A DNA stretch of 64,000 bases from Bacillus oleivorans (GTDB lineage: Bacteria; Bacillota; Bacilli; Bacillales; JC228), in NCBI RefSeq assembly GCF_900207585.1, contig NZ_OAOP01000008.1:1-64000 (forward strand), in the 5' to 3' direction. A model generated the notes under the pieces. That model did not search any database. It worked only from the letters and a program-made list of their open reading frames with translations, and was not told where the DNA came from. The translations under genes were made by a program, and so were the position numbers. Positions 54,941 to 63,799 of this stretch are shown piece by piece. The stretch's first letter is position 1. Each line of letters starts with the position of its first letter.

Positions 54941-57142
54941 TCATACATGATTGGATTCGCTATCTCGTATTGGCAAAATAATATGAAAAACGGTTCCATT
55001 GCCAACTTCACTTTCTACTTCGATAAATCCTAAATGCTCTTCAATGATTTTGTAGCTGACCATTAAACCAAGACCGGTTCCTCTTTCCTTTGTGGTGTAG
55101 AAGGGTTCCCCCAGTTTTTTCAGTCTTCCTTTCGATATACCGCTGCCTTCATCTCGAATCGATACCCGGATTTGATCCATATATCGTTGGATACTTACCG
55201 TAATTACCCCACCCTTTGGCATAGCCTCAATCGCATTTTTAATAATATTAATAAATACCTGTTTCAATTGGTTTGGTTCACAATAAACTTTAGGAATATC
55301 CCGGTAAAAAATAGTTTGAAATTGCACATTATGCATCATGGCCTGTGCATTTAAAAGTTCTAACGTTTCTTTCATAATTTGAACGATATCCTTTTTCAGA
55401 TAATGAACCGCTTGAGGTTTAGCGAGTACAAGAAATTCAGTAATAATCGATTCAATCCTTTGCAGTTCAGAGGTAATGACCTTAAAATACATCGAATGGT
55501 CTTCTTTGACACTGCTTTGCAACAATTGAATAAAGCCTTTTAATGCCGTCATTGGATTTCTAATCTCATGGGCAATTCCTGCGGCTAATTCACCCACAAC
55601 GTTTAATGTATCTGATTTTCGCAGTTGTTCTTGCATCTCCAGTCTTTCGGTAATGTCTCGGAAGATAGTAAGGTGCAGCCCCTTCAGAATATTGAGCTTA
55701 GTTGAAAATTCAATGTGTTTTTTTCGTTTATTAATTAATGTAATGGTTAAGTTACCGTGATCTTGGCCTTTCTGTCTTAATGCTCCTAAATGTCTTTTTA
55801 TCTCCGAGAATCCTTCAATTTTGTTTCCTAAAATTTGATTGAATTTCTTTCCGAGACACACCTTTTTATCAAGCTCTAATATTTTTATGCCGTTATGATT
55901 GATATCAACGATTTCATAATGATTTGTCCAAAGAATAAATCCGTCTAAAGAACCTTCAAAGATTCTCCGGAATTTTTGTTCACTTTCTCTTAATTCCTTT
56001 TCCATTTGCCGCTGTTCACTTACATTGCGTAATATTGTCATATTATACCCATCAATAGAATGGGACCTGGAGGTAAATTCAATCAGCTTCATTTGGCCAT
56101 TTGGCATTAAAAATAAGGTTTCAGCTCTAATCCCGCCGGATTGATTCAATCTATTTAATATGCTTTTATAATGTTCATCCTTTTGGTAAACAAAGTCATC
56201 CAATTTTTTCGTTAAGAGTTCTTCGTATGTACACTCAAATAAACGGCAGGCCGCTTCATTAGCTTTAACAATTGTAAAAGAATGATCCCACAGAACAATC
56301 GCATCCAGAGCACCTTCAAATAAATCGGCAAAGAGCTGCTCGTTTTCCTTAATTTTTGCTTCCATTTCTTTTTTCTCTGTAATATCCCTCATAATCGACA
56401 TATAAAGACCATTATGGATATTAGAACTGGTGCTGAATTCAAAAATACATTGGGTATCCCCGATTTTAAATGGAATCTCCCCTTTAGAAATTCCCATCTC
56501 CATTAAATGCTTCCATTGTTTATAAAGCTTAAAATGATACTGGCTTGGAACCATCTCTTCCAACTTACGGCCAATAATTTTTTCTTTTTTAGTATTCAAG
56601 CTCTTTGTAAGCGAAGGATTTACATCTACAATGACGCCATCCTTGTTAAAAAAGAGAATCCCATCAACTGCTCTTTTAAAAACATCACTGAACATATGAG
56701 TGGTTATAGCCTGTTCTCTTTCCATTTCTTTGCTAAAGGAGATATCCCTTAATATCATTAAATCGTGATCTGGTTTAACTACATCAATTCCGATGTATTG
56801 GACATGCTTTACTTTACTGTTTCCCAAAGTTAATAAAAGTTCATCGACATGCTGTCCATGAGCTTTTAATTGATTTCTCTGATGATTATAGATTTCCTTT
56901 GGGACCAGCGATAAAAAATCTAAAATACTTTTTTGAAGTAAAGTTTCTTCATCTTCTTCGAATAATTGAACAGCGGCTTGATTAACTTCGACAATTTTTA
57001 AATCTTCCTGAAGCAGGATAGCAGCGTCTAAGGAATTTTGATAAAAGGTATTTGTAATAGATACTCTCTCTTCTAATTCTTTAACTCTCTTTTTTAACTT
57101 TTCATATTCTTCTTTTTCTATAACCAGAAACTGTTCATTCAA
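54941..57142 (-). CDS. kinE: Sporulation sensor histidine kinase KinE-like, four PAS domains
   Basis: This 733-residue soluble histidine kinase has a short coiled coil (5-30), then four PAS domains (about 30-130, 140-260, 265-385 and 390-505; each ends in an IxRDIT/NVS-type segment), then HisKA with the H-box ELAAGIAHEIRNPMTALKGF. The ATPase domain follows, with N-box INIIKNAIEAM, DEGSGIS and GTGLGLMVSYKII. There is no membrane segment. It matches KinE of B. subtilis, which can feed Spo0F, and the neighbour ykrP is conserved too. The TTG at 57142 follows AAGGGGTG by 8 bp. Confidence 0.9.
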   Translation of the reverse strand: MNEQFLVIEKEEYEKLKKRVKELEERVSITNTFYQNSLDAAILLQEDLKIVEVNQAAVQLFEEDEETLLQKSILDFLSLVPKEIYNHQRNQLKAHGQHVDELLLTLGNSKVKHVQYIGIDVVKPDHDLMILRDISFSKEMEREQAITTHMFSDVFKRAVDGILFFNKDGVIVDVNPSLTKSLNTKKEKIIGRKLEEMVPSQYHFKLYKQWKHLMEMGISKGEIPFKIGDTQCIFEFSTSSNIHNGLYMSIMRDITEKKEMEAKIKENEQLFADLFEGALDAIVLWDHSFTIVKANEAACRLFECTYEELLTKKLDDFVYQKDEHYKSILNRLNQSGGIRAETLFLMPNGQMKLIEFTSRSHSIDGYNMTILRNVSEQRQMEKELRESEQKFRRIFEGSLDGFILWTNHYEIVDINHNGIKILELDKKVCLGKKFNQILGNKIEGFSEIKRHLGALRQKGQDHGNLTITLINKRKKHIEFSTKLNILKGLHLTIFRDITERLEMQEQLRKSDTLNVVGELAAGIAHEIRNPMTALKGFIQLLQSSVKEDHSMYFKVITSELQRIESIITEFLVLAKPQAVHYLKKDIVQIMKETLELLNAQAMMHNVQFQTIFYRDIPKVYCEPNQLKQVFINIIKNAIEAMPKGGVITVSIQRYMDQIRVSIRDEGSGISKGRLKKLGEPFYTTKERGTGLGLMVSYKIIEEHLGFIEVESEVGNGTVFHIILPIRDSESNHV

Positions 57143-57313
57143 AGCTCGAACACCCCTTACCAAAAAACGTTCCTTATTTTACTAACTTCGACAATATTTT
57201 AGAAAATCCTTTATTCCTATATGACTTCAAAGGATAAATTTGGATGCTTGTTTTTTAGTGAAAACGGGAAAGGAATGGATAGAGTGAAATTTTTTAAAAA
57301 ATGAGGGATGCTT

Positions 57314-58372
57314 ATGACGCGCCATGCATTTTTCGACAACGCCAAGTTTATTTTAATCTTCCTCGTTGTTTTCGGTCACTTAATCCAAAGCTATATTGAA
57401 GATTTTAATATGGTTGAGATTCTTTATAAGGTTATATACACCTTCCATATGCCAGCTTTCATTCTTATATCTGGCTTTTTTGCGAAAGGATTTAAAAAGT
57501 CAGGGTATATAAAGAAGCTAAGCAAAAAATTACTTCTTCCTTATATAATCTTTCAGCTGCTTTATTCGGTTTATTATTATTTCTTGCTTGATAAAAGTAC
57601 AATTGTTACAGATCCTTTGAATCCGCAATGGTCACTTTGGTTTCTGATTAGTTTATTTTGCTGGAATCTTATGCTATTTCTTTATACGAAATGGAAACCT
57701 CTTGCAGCCTTAGTAATTGCAAGTTCCGTCGCCCTTTTGGTTGGATATGTTGATTGGATAGGAAATTATTTAAGCCTATCGAGAACCTTTGTGTTCTTTC
57801 CATTCTTTTTACTGGGATACTATTTAGACCAACGTCATTTTGAAAAATGCTGGTCTTGGAAGCCAAGGATAGTTTCATTATTTACCATAGCTACCGTTAC
57901 CGCGTTTTTCACTATTTTTCCAGAATTAAATGAAAAATGGCTGTTAGGTTCCAAAGCGTATGAAGAATTGGGAGCATTTGGAATAGAAGGTATGGCGAAC
58001 CGGTTGTTTCTTTTTGGAATAAGCTTAGTCATGAGTTTTAGCTTTTTCTCATTTGTCCCAACCGGAAAAACGTTTTTTACCAATTTAGGCAGAAACACAT
58101 TATATGTCTATCTTCTCCATGGCTTTTTTGTTAAAACCTTTAGAGTCAGTGATATCAAAAATGAATTCCACTCGCTCGAAAATCTTGTTTGGATTATGGT
58201 TATATCCATATTCCTTACTTGGCTCTTATCAACAAAGATGGTTACTGTAATTTTTCAGCCTTTCATAGAACTAAAAATAAGACAGTTTAAAGAGATCATC
58301 TTAGCAGGAAAAGAAAGAACGATGGACTTAATCACGCTTAAACATCCGCATAGCAAGAACAAGGATATTTAA
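57314..58372 (+). CDS. ykrP: Acyltransferase-3 family membrane protein YkrP
   Basis: This 352-residue integral membrane protein has about ten helices. The start FFDNAKFILIFLVVFGHLIQ holds the conserved His of acyltransferase family 3, and YTFHMPAFILISGFFAKGF holds the second motif. Members acylate sugars of surface polymers. The target is unknown. A basic cytosolic tail follows the last helix. It diverges from kinE, as in B. subtilis. The second ATG (57314) is better placed after AGGGATG. Confidence 0.82.
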   Translation: MTRHAFFDNAKFILIFLVVFGHLIQSYIEDFNMVEILYKVIYTFHMPAFILISGFFAKGFKKSGYIKKLSKKLLLPYIIFQLLYSVYYYFLLDKSTIVTDPLNPQWSLWFLISLFCWNLMLFLYTKWKPLAALVIASSVALLVGYVDWIGNYLSLSRTFVFFPFFLLGYYLDQRHFEKCWSWKPRIVSLFTIATVTAFFTIFPELNEKWLLGSKAYEELGAFGIEGMANRLFLFGISLVMSFSFFSFVPTGKTFFTNLGRNTLYVYLLHGFFVKTFRVSDIKNEFHSLENLVWIMVISIFLTWLLSTKMVTVIFQPFIELKIRQFKEIILAGKERTMDLITLKHPHSKNKDI

Positions 58373-58484
58373 CATAAAAAACGAGGCTAAACGGTTTTGT
58401 TTGGCTCCCCAACCTTGTATAACAGGAGCGTTATCGTATACAATGGATAAGGTTTATACCTTTTTTCAAAGGAGTCGTAAAGTT

Positions 58485-60263
58485 TTGAAAACCGTTTTAG
58501 CTTCGCTTAATGCAAAATATATTCATACGAATCTAGCTATTCGTTATTTAAAAGCATATGCTGCACCAGAATTTGATGTGGAATTAGCTGAATACACGAT
58601 TAAGGATCCTGAGATGAATATTGTAACCGATCTTTTCAATCGGAAACCAGATATCATCGGATTTAGCTGCTATATCTGGAATATTGAGGAAACGATTCGG
58701 GTTGTGAAAATGCTGAAGAAAATTAACCCGAATTTATTTATCGTCTTTGGGGGTCCTGAGGTAACTTATGATGTACCTGAATGGCTTGAAAGGCTGCCTG
58801 AAATTGATGTAATTGCGCTTGGAGAGGGCGAGGAAACATTTAAGCAGCTCCTTGCTTCATTAAATGATGGACGATCTTTGGATTCCGTTGGGGGAATCGC
58901 ATATATCAATGACGATGGCATGCTAAAAGTTAACCCGCAACCAAATAAGTTAGATCTTCGCGGGCTGCCTTCACCATTTCGATTTAAGGAGGATATCCCT
59001 CATTTATCTAAAAGGGTCACATATATCGAGACGAGTCGGGGCTGTCCGTTCAGCTGTCAATTTTGTCTCTCTTCCATTGAAGTAGGAGTCCGCTATTTTG
59101 ATCGTAAAAAAATAAAAGACGATATTCGGTATCTATTGGAAAATGGGGCAAAAACGATTAAATTTGTCGACCGCACCTTTAATATTAGCCGTAGTTATGC
59201 GATGGAGATGTTTCAATTTTTGATTGATGAACACCGTCCAGGGACTGTGTTTCAATTTGAAATTACTGGAGATATTATGCGGCCCGAAGTCATTGATTTT
59301 CTCAATAAGGAAGCACCTCCAGGGTTATTCCGATTTGAAATTGGAGTTCAGTCTACAAATGACCAAACAAATGAATTAGTCAAAAGACGGCAAAATTTTG
59401 AAAAATTAACTAGAACTGTGACGATGGTTAAGCAAGGCGGAAAAATCGATCAGCATCTCGATTTAATTGCCGGGCTGCCTGAAGAAAATTATGATTCGTT
59501 CCGCAATACCTTTAACGATGTTTTTGCACTGAGGCCAGAGGAACTCCAATTAGGCTTTCTTAAACTCCTGAGAGGGACAGGTTTGCGTATTGATGCCAAA
59601 AAATATGGATATGTCTACATGGATCACGCTCCTTATGAAATGCTTTGCAACAATGTCCTTTCATTCGATGAAATAATAAAAATTAAACAAGTAGAAGATG
59701 TACTGGAGAAATATTGGAATGCTCACAGAATGGATTATACGATAGAATTTCTCGTCCAATATGTGTTTGAAACTCCTTTTGATTTCTTTAAGGCGTTCGG
59801 CTCTTTTTGGGAAAAACAGGGCTGGTCAAGAATTGGCCACCAATTAGACGATCTATTTAAAAGACTGAATGAATTTTTAATCCATGAAAATATTGAGCAG
59901 CTTGCAATTGTACAAGCCTTCATGAAATGGGATTATTTGATCAACCAGCGCTATAAGCCGCGACATTCATGGTGGATTGATGGAATCTGCAAAGAAGAAA
60001 AACAGAAGGTTCTTCATTATATCTCTGTTAATCCGCATGTTGTATCTGGAGAATTTACAGAACTAAACCTTACTGATAAAGATTTATTTAAGCATGCCGC
60101 GGTAGAACAATTCCCTTTCAGTATGGAAAAGTATTTAACTAACGGAGAAATTTTAGCAGAACCAGAATACGGCTTGATCATTTATTATGGAGATACGATG
60201 GAAAAAAGAACATTCTTCTTCTCTAAATCCCAGTTAGAAGCTGTTTTAACTGCTAGAAAATAA
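58485..60263 (+). CDS. Cobalamin-binding radical SAM protein (DUF4080 type)
   Basis: This 592-residue protein has an N-terminal cobalamin-binding Rossmann domain (1-135, ASLNAKYIHTNLAIRYLKAY; FGGPEVTYDV), a radical SAM barrel with the 4Fe-4S motif in RGCPFSCQFCLSS near 190, and a C-terminal region (from about 400) like DUF4080. It probably performs a radical methylation or related reaction; the substrate is unknown. The TTG at 58485 follows AAAGGAG by about 10 bp. A start at 58401 would add 28 atypical residues. Confidence 0.85.
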   Translation: MKTVLASLNAKYIHTNLAIRYLKAYAAPEFDVELAEYTIKDPEMNIVTDLFNRKPDIIGFSCYIWNIEETIRVVKMLKKINPNLFIVFGGPEVTYDVPEWLERLPEIDVIALGEGEETFKQLLASLNDGRSLDSVGGIAYINDDGMLKVNPQPNKLDLRGLPSPFRFKEDIPHLSKRVTYIETSRGCPFSCQFCLSSIEVGVRYFDRKKIKDDIRYLLENGAKTIKFVDRTFNISRSYAMEMFQFLIDEHRPGTVFQFEITGDIMRPEVIDFLNKEAPPGLFRFEIGVQSTNDQTNELVKRRQNFEKLTRTVTMVKQGGKIDQHLDLIAGLPEENYDSFRNTFNDVFALRPEELQLGFLKLLRGTGLRIDAKKYGYVYMDHAPYEMLCNNVLSFDEIIKIKQVEDVLEKYWNAHRMDYTIEFLVQYVFETPFDFFKAFGSFWEKQGWSRIGHQLDDLFKRLNEFLIHENIEQLAIVQAFMKWDYLINQRYKPRHSWWIDGICKEEKQKVLHYISVNPHVVSGEFTELNLTDKDLFKHAAVEQFPFSMEKYLTNGEILAEPEYGLIIYYGDTMEKRTFFFSKSQLEAVLTARK

Positions 60264-60267
60264 CAGG

Positions 60268-60308
60268 TAAAGAGCTGACCCACCTGAAAATGAGTCAGCT
60301 CTTTTTTA
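60268..60308. terminator. Intrinsic terminator after the radical SAM gene
   Basis: AAGAGCTGAC and GTCAGCTCTT form the stem around CCACCTGAAAATGA, followed by TTTT. It ends at the stop of the convergent small gene. Confidence 0.82.
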
Positions 60309-60461
60309 TAATCCTCCACAACGGTTATCCGATTGTTTCTCCTTTTTGGGGGACTGTTTGGTCATATGCCTAATTTCATATGTTTTTGCCGCATTAAAAT
60401 CACCAAATTCGTTGCCAAATTCAACCCGATGTTTGGCTGCCTCATCATTCTTTTTTTTCAT
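60306..60461 (-). CDS. Small SASP-like protein with FGNEFG motif
   Basis: This 51-residue hydrophilic basic protein contains EFGNEFGDFNAAKTYE, resembling the FGTEFASET repeats of gamma-type small acid-soluble spore proteins. It is translationally coupled to the upstream small gene: TAATG overlaps stop and start by one base, with GGGAGAG before it. Spore function is inferred. Confidence 0.6.
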   Translation of the reverse strand: MKKKNDEAAKHRVEFGNEFGDFNAAKTYEIRHMTKQSPKKEKQSDNRCGGL

Positions 60462-60622
60462 TATGCTCTCCCTTTTCTACCCTGTTTAGAATTTCGGTTA
60501 GCACCTTTCATCGGTTCTTCCCCTTGGGAAAATTCTGGACTAAATTCCATTTCCTCTTTATTCTTGTATGGAGTTTTATTATTTTTTATAGCTGCGTCAA
60601 ACTCAGCTTTTCTTTTTGCCAT
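60461..60622 (-). CDS. Small hydrophilic protein, first of a coupled pair
   Basis: This 53-residue, highly charged protein begins MAKRKAEFDAAIKNNKTPY, has EMEFSPEFSQGEEP in the middle and a basic end. Its GGAGGAGAG ribosome site is strong. Together with the next gene it forms a two-gene micro-operon of spore-protein-like composition. B. subtilis also has small genes near ktrD, but identity was not established. Confidence 0.6.
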   Translation of the reverse strand: MAKRKAEFDAAIKNNKTPYKNKEEMEFSPEFSQGEEPMKGANRNSKQGRKGRA

Positions 60623-60694
60623 GTAACTCTCCTCCTTAACCCTTGTCTATAGATTGTGTAAAAGAGAGAGTTTTCATTTCAGTAATTCTTTCCA

Positions 60695-62053
60695 TTAACC
60701 GATAATGACCCGTTCTTTTGGATAATGGTAATTCACATTATTATTTCTGCCGCCTAACATAAATAGAAAAGCTAATATCCCAACTCTGCCGACAAACATG
60801 AGAAACATTATGACAAACTTGCCAAAGGTTGATAAATCACCTGTAATCCCCATAGATAAACCAGTTGTACCAAAGGCAGAAGCTACCTCAAAAATGATTG
60901 GCATCAATCCTATCCCTTTTTCTGAAATAGAAAGAGCTACTACACTCATGAAACAAATAAGACCAGCCATCATGGTAACGGCTAAAGATTTATAAAGATC
61001 TTCTTCATGTATTTCTCTACGAAAGACTTTGATGGATTTTCTTCCTTTTGCAAAAGAGTAAAGAAATAACAAATTCAATGCAAAGGTTGTCGTACGAATA
61101 CCTCCACCTACAGAACTTGGGGAAGCTCCAATAAACATAAGCGCTGACATAACTAAAAGTGTAGGGGTAGTAAATTCACTTACATCCATCGTTGCTAAGC
61201 CGCTGCTTTTTGTGGTTGCTGATTGAAATAAGGCATAAAAGAAGCTTTCATGCCAGCTTTTCTCTTTAAAGAAGGCATTTTGTTCCAACAATAATATTAA
61301 TATTGTACCCAATACTAATAAAACGAAAAATGTAATGGTTGTTAACTTTGAATAGAGAGAAAACCGAAATTTAGCTGTTGTGCTTTTGTGAAAGAGAAAA
61401 TCTTTCACTTCAATTAAAACCGGAAATCCTATCGCACCCAAAGTGAGCAGGATAATATTGACAAACTGAACAAAATAATCATTGGCAAACGGTATTAAGG
61501 AAGTCCCAGTAATATCAAAGCCAGCATTCGTTGTTGCGCTGACGGACGCAAAAAGTCCTTGTAAAAAGGCTTGTTTCCAGTCTGGAAAATAATCTAAAAA
61601 GTAAAATCCCAGAATGATGGCACCGACCAATTCAATCAGAATAATTAAAATTAATATTTGCTTTAAAAGGTTAACCATACCAGCCAAATTGGTTTGATTT
61701 TGGTCGGCCATCATTAACCGCCTTTCTTTAAGTCCGATCTTTTTCCCTACTATCATCCAAAAAAACGTTCCTAATGTCATGACGCCTACGCCGCCAAATT
61801 GAAGTACAAACATAAGGATAAAGATTCCTTCGGTTGAAAAGGTCTCTGACACATTTATCGTTGTTAATCCCGTTACACTTACCGCACTTACAGCGGTGAA
61901 AATAGCATCCATTAAGGTCCATTGAGAATCTGGCTGATGGGCACCTGGCAAGCTTAAAAGTATCGTCGAGACAGTTACAGCAACCAGGTAATAGGAGACG
62001 ATCACTTGAAAAGGGGTTAATTTATTTATTAATAAAACTAAGTTTTTTTTCAT
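60695..62053 (-). CDS. ktrD: Potassium channel/transport subunit KtrD
   Basis: This 452-residue membrane protein of the Trk/Ktr/HKT superfamily has four membrane-pore-membrane repeats. Selectivity-filter segments are TAVSAVSVTGLTTINVS, SVSATTNAGFDITG, SATTKSSGLATMD and SAFGTTGLSMG, each with the critical Gly. It imports K+ with a Na+ or H+ gradient when bound to a KtrC-type RCK ring; ktrC is at 14363-15025. The ATG at 62053 follows AAAGGATT. Best matched to B. subtilis KtrD by position and size. Confidence 0.9.
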   Translation of the reverse strand: MKKNLVLLINKLTPFQVIVSYYLVAVTVSTILLSLPGAHQPDSQWTLMDAIFTAVSAVSVTGLTTINVSETFSTEGIFILMFVLQFGGVGVMTLGTFFWMIVGKKIGLKERRLMMADQNQTNLAGMVNLLKQILILIILIELVGAIILGFYFLDYFPDWKQAFLQGLFASVSATTNAGFDITGTSLIPFANDYFVQFVNIILLTLGAIGFPVLIEVKDFLFHKSTTAKFRFSLYSKLTTITFFVLLVLGTILILLLEQNAFFKEKSWHESFFYALFQSATTKSSGLATMDVSEFTTPTLLVMSALMFIGASPSSVGGGIRTTTFALNLLFLYSFAKGRKSIKVFRREIHEEDLYKSLAVTMMAGLICFMSVVALSISEKGIGLMPIIFEVASAFGTTGLSMGITGDLSTFGKFVIMFLMFVGRVGILAFLFMLGGRNNNVNYHYPKERVIIG

Positions 62054-62267
62054 GTTTCTAAATCCTTTCAAGTGTAACTATATAAATAAGTTGCTTATTC
62101 AGTCCTTATATATACTATAAGAAAAAAATTATTTTTTAAAGTCCTTTTCAGAAATTGATCGGTTTCGTTTGCTTACCGTTCCAGTTAAGGGAAGACATTA
62201 CTAGTTATAAAAATCATAGATACAAACCAATACTATACATACACCGAGATCATTGGAGGTGAAAATC

Positions 62268-62465
62268 ATGCCAAGAAGAAATGCTTTATTAGTACCAGGA
62301 GTGGAACAATATCTCGAAAGCATTAAATATGAAATTGCACAAGAGTTTGGAGTCCAGCTAGGTTCGGATTCTGTTTCCCGTGCAAATGGATCAGTTGGTG
62401 GAGAAATTACTAAGCGCCTTGTAAAACAGGCACAGGCACAATTAAATAATGACCCTAATCAATAA
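62268..62465 (+). CDS. sspD: Alpha/beta-type small acid-soluble spore protein
   Basis: This 65-residue protein coats and protects spore DNA. It has the germination-protease site in [14 protein letters not shown] and the DNA-binding [17 protein letters not shown]. It is most like SspD of B. subtilis, which also lies near ktrD and rsgI. The ATG at 62268 follows TGGAGGTG. No sigma-G promoter could be assigned with confidence. A 10-bp inverted repeat (AACTAGGCAG, 62519-62528 and 62546-62555) lies downstream without a T run. Confidence 0.92.
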   Translation: MPRRNALLVPGVEQYLESIKYEIAQEFGVQLGSDSVSRANGSVGGEITKRLVKQAQAQLNNDPNQ

Positions 62466-62616
62466 TATAGTATGGATATATTTGTTCAAAACGAACATTT
62501 TTTAAAAACCATTCAATGAACTAGGCAGCTGCTATTAGAGCATGTCTGCCTAGTTCTAGTTCTGCCTAATACTACATACCGTGAAATTTTTTTCCGTGAC
62601 TGTATAAATTAATCAG

Positions 62617-62650
62617 AAAAAAAGCCACCTATTAATGGCGGCTTTTCATA
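62617..62650 (-). terminator. Intrinsic terminator after rsgI
   Basis: On the minus strand AAAAGCCGCC pairs with GGTGGCTTTT (one G-U pair) around ATTAATA, followed by TTTTCTG. It ends the sigI-rsgI transcript. Confidence 0.75.
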
Positions 62651-62668
62651 TGATTATTTCTCATTACT

Positions 62669-63799
62669 CTAATTTCCGTTATTTTCTTTATTATTTCCGT
62701 TCTCTCCGGTATTTCCCCCATTCTCATTTTGGCTATTACTCCCGCTTTTCCCGTTACTTTCCCCATTTTCGTTTTTGCCATTACTTCCGCTCTCCTCGTT
62801 ACTTCCCCCATTTTCATCTTGGCCATTATTTCCGTTCTCGTTATTTCCGATATTTTCTTTCTTTTTTTGATTTGCAGCATCAGATTTTTCTTTTTCCAGA
62901 TCCTCTTCCTCGTTTACATCTGTGTCATTATTTGAATTTTTGTTATCCTGTCCCTTTTCTTTTTCATTTTTTTGGGAGTTAGATGGTCCAGTTTGGTCAT
63001 TTGATTTGTTAGGCTTAGACCCTTTTTCTACTTTAGAAGAGTTACCCCTCTTAACATCTTCTGACCGATCTTGATTTTTTGATTTGTCTACGTCTTTAGG
63101 TGTTTTTTCTTTATTTTTATTTGTTTCGATTGTTTTATTTTCATTTCTCGTTTCAATTAACTTACCAGTTGATATCCCAGCAGTTTTTGCCTCTTTTCGA
63201 TCTTCCTCTGTGCCTTCAAACCATTTTACTTCAACATCTTCTTTCTTAATTTCACTCTGAATATGTTCCATTTCTTCTTCTAATTCTTCTTCTTCATTTT
63301 CATTAACAAGTACAGTGGAAAGAATAACTGTTTGTTCAGAAGATAAATACCCTTCTTCTTTGCTCGTCTCGACTAATAATGCGGTTACTGTATAAAAGGG
63401 CTGGTCTTTCCAATCCGTCAGCTCAGCTAAGACATTTTTTGCATCTTTATTGAGTGGTACAATTTCGATTATTTTCAGCTCATCATCTAGCGATAACTCA
63501 AAACTTGGATTTATATCAACCGTGACATAGGCATATACCTTTTGCTCAGATAATCCAATATTAAATAGAAATGAAGCTAGCAATAAAACCATTGCGGCAG
63601 CTGCAGAAATCCAGACTTTAGAAGGAGGAGAAAAGATAAACGTTTTAGCTTTGGTTTTCATCTGGACAGAATCAATGATAATTTCTTCACCCAATCGGTA
63701 ATGGACATGATCCTTTTTACGAGTGGTTAAAAATTGACCATCGTTTGATAACACAATTAACTGCTGGTCTTGAATTTCCATAATGATTCCTTTACCCAT
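62669..63799 (-). CDS. rsgI: Anti-sigma-I factor RsgI
   Basis: This 376-residue transmembrane anti-sigma factor has an N-terminal RsgI_N domain (1-55, GIIMEIQDQQLIVLSNDGQF) that binds SigI, a single membrane helix (about 62-84), the conserved extracellular domain AYVTVDINPSFELSLDDEL (about 88-200), and a long disordered tail. The tail, from about 215 on, is rich in Lys, Glu and Asn, and ends with Asn/Gly/Ser repeats such as NNENGNNG. In B. subtilis RsgI holds SigI inactive until heat or envelope stress. It overlaps sigI by 8 bp. Confidence 0.92.
   Translation of the reverse strand: MGKGIIMEIQDQQLIVLSNDGQFLTTRKKDHVHYRLGEEIIIDSVQMKTKAKTFIFSPPSKVWISAAAAMVLLLASFLFNIGLSEQKVYAYVTVDINPSFELSLDDELKIIEIVPLNKDAKNVLAELTDWKDQPFYTVTALLVETSKEEGYLSSEQTVILSTVLVNENEEEELEEEMEHIQSEIKKEDVEVKWFEGTEEDRKEAKTAGISTGKLIETRNENKTIETNKNKEKTPKDVDKSKNQDRSEDVKRGNSSKVEKGSKPNKSNDQTGPSNSQKNEKEKGQDNKNSNNDTDVNEEEDLEKEKSDAANQKKKENIGNNENGNNGQDENGGSNEESGSNGKNENGESNGKSGSNSQNENGGNTGENGNNKENNGN

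Noticed and set aside
62519-62555. 10-bp inverted repeat AACTAGGCAG after sspD as a terminator
   Set aside because: No T run follows on either strand. It may be a decayed terminator or a chance repeat.
62632-62982. Plus- and minus-strand frames across the rsgI tail
   Set aside because: They arise from the low-complexity Asn/Gly/Ser/Glu repeats of RsgI; alternative frames are repetitive for the same reason.
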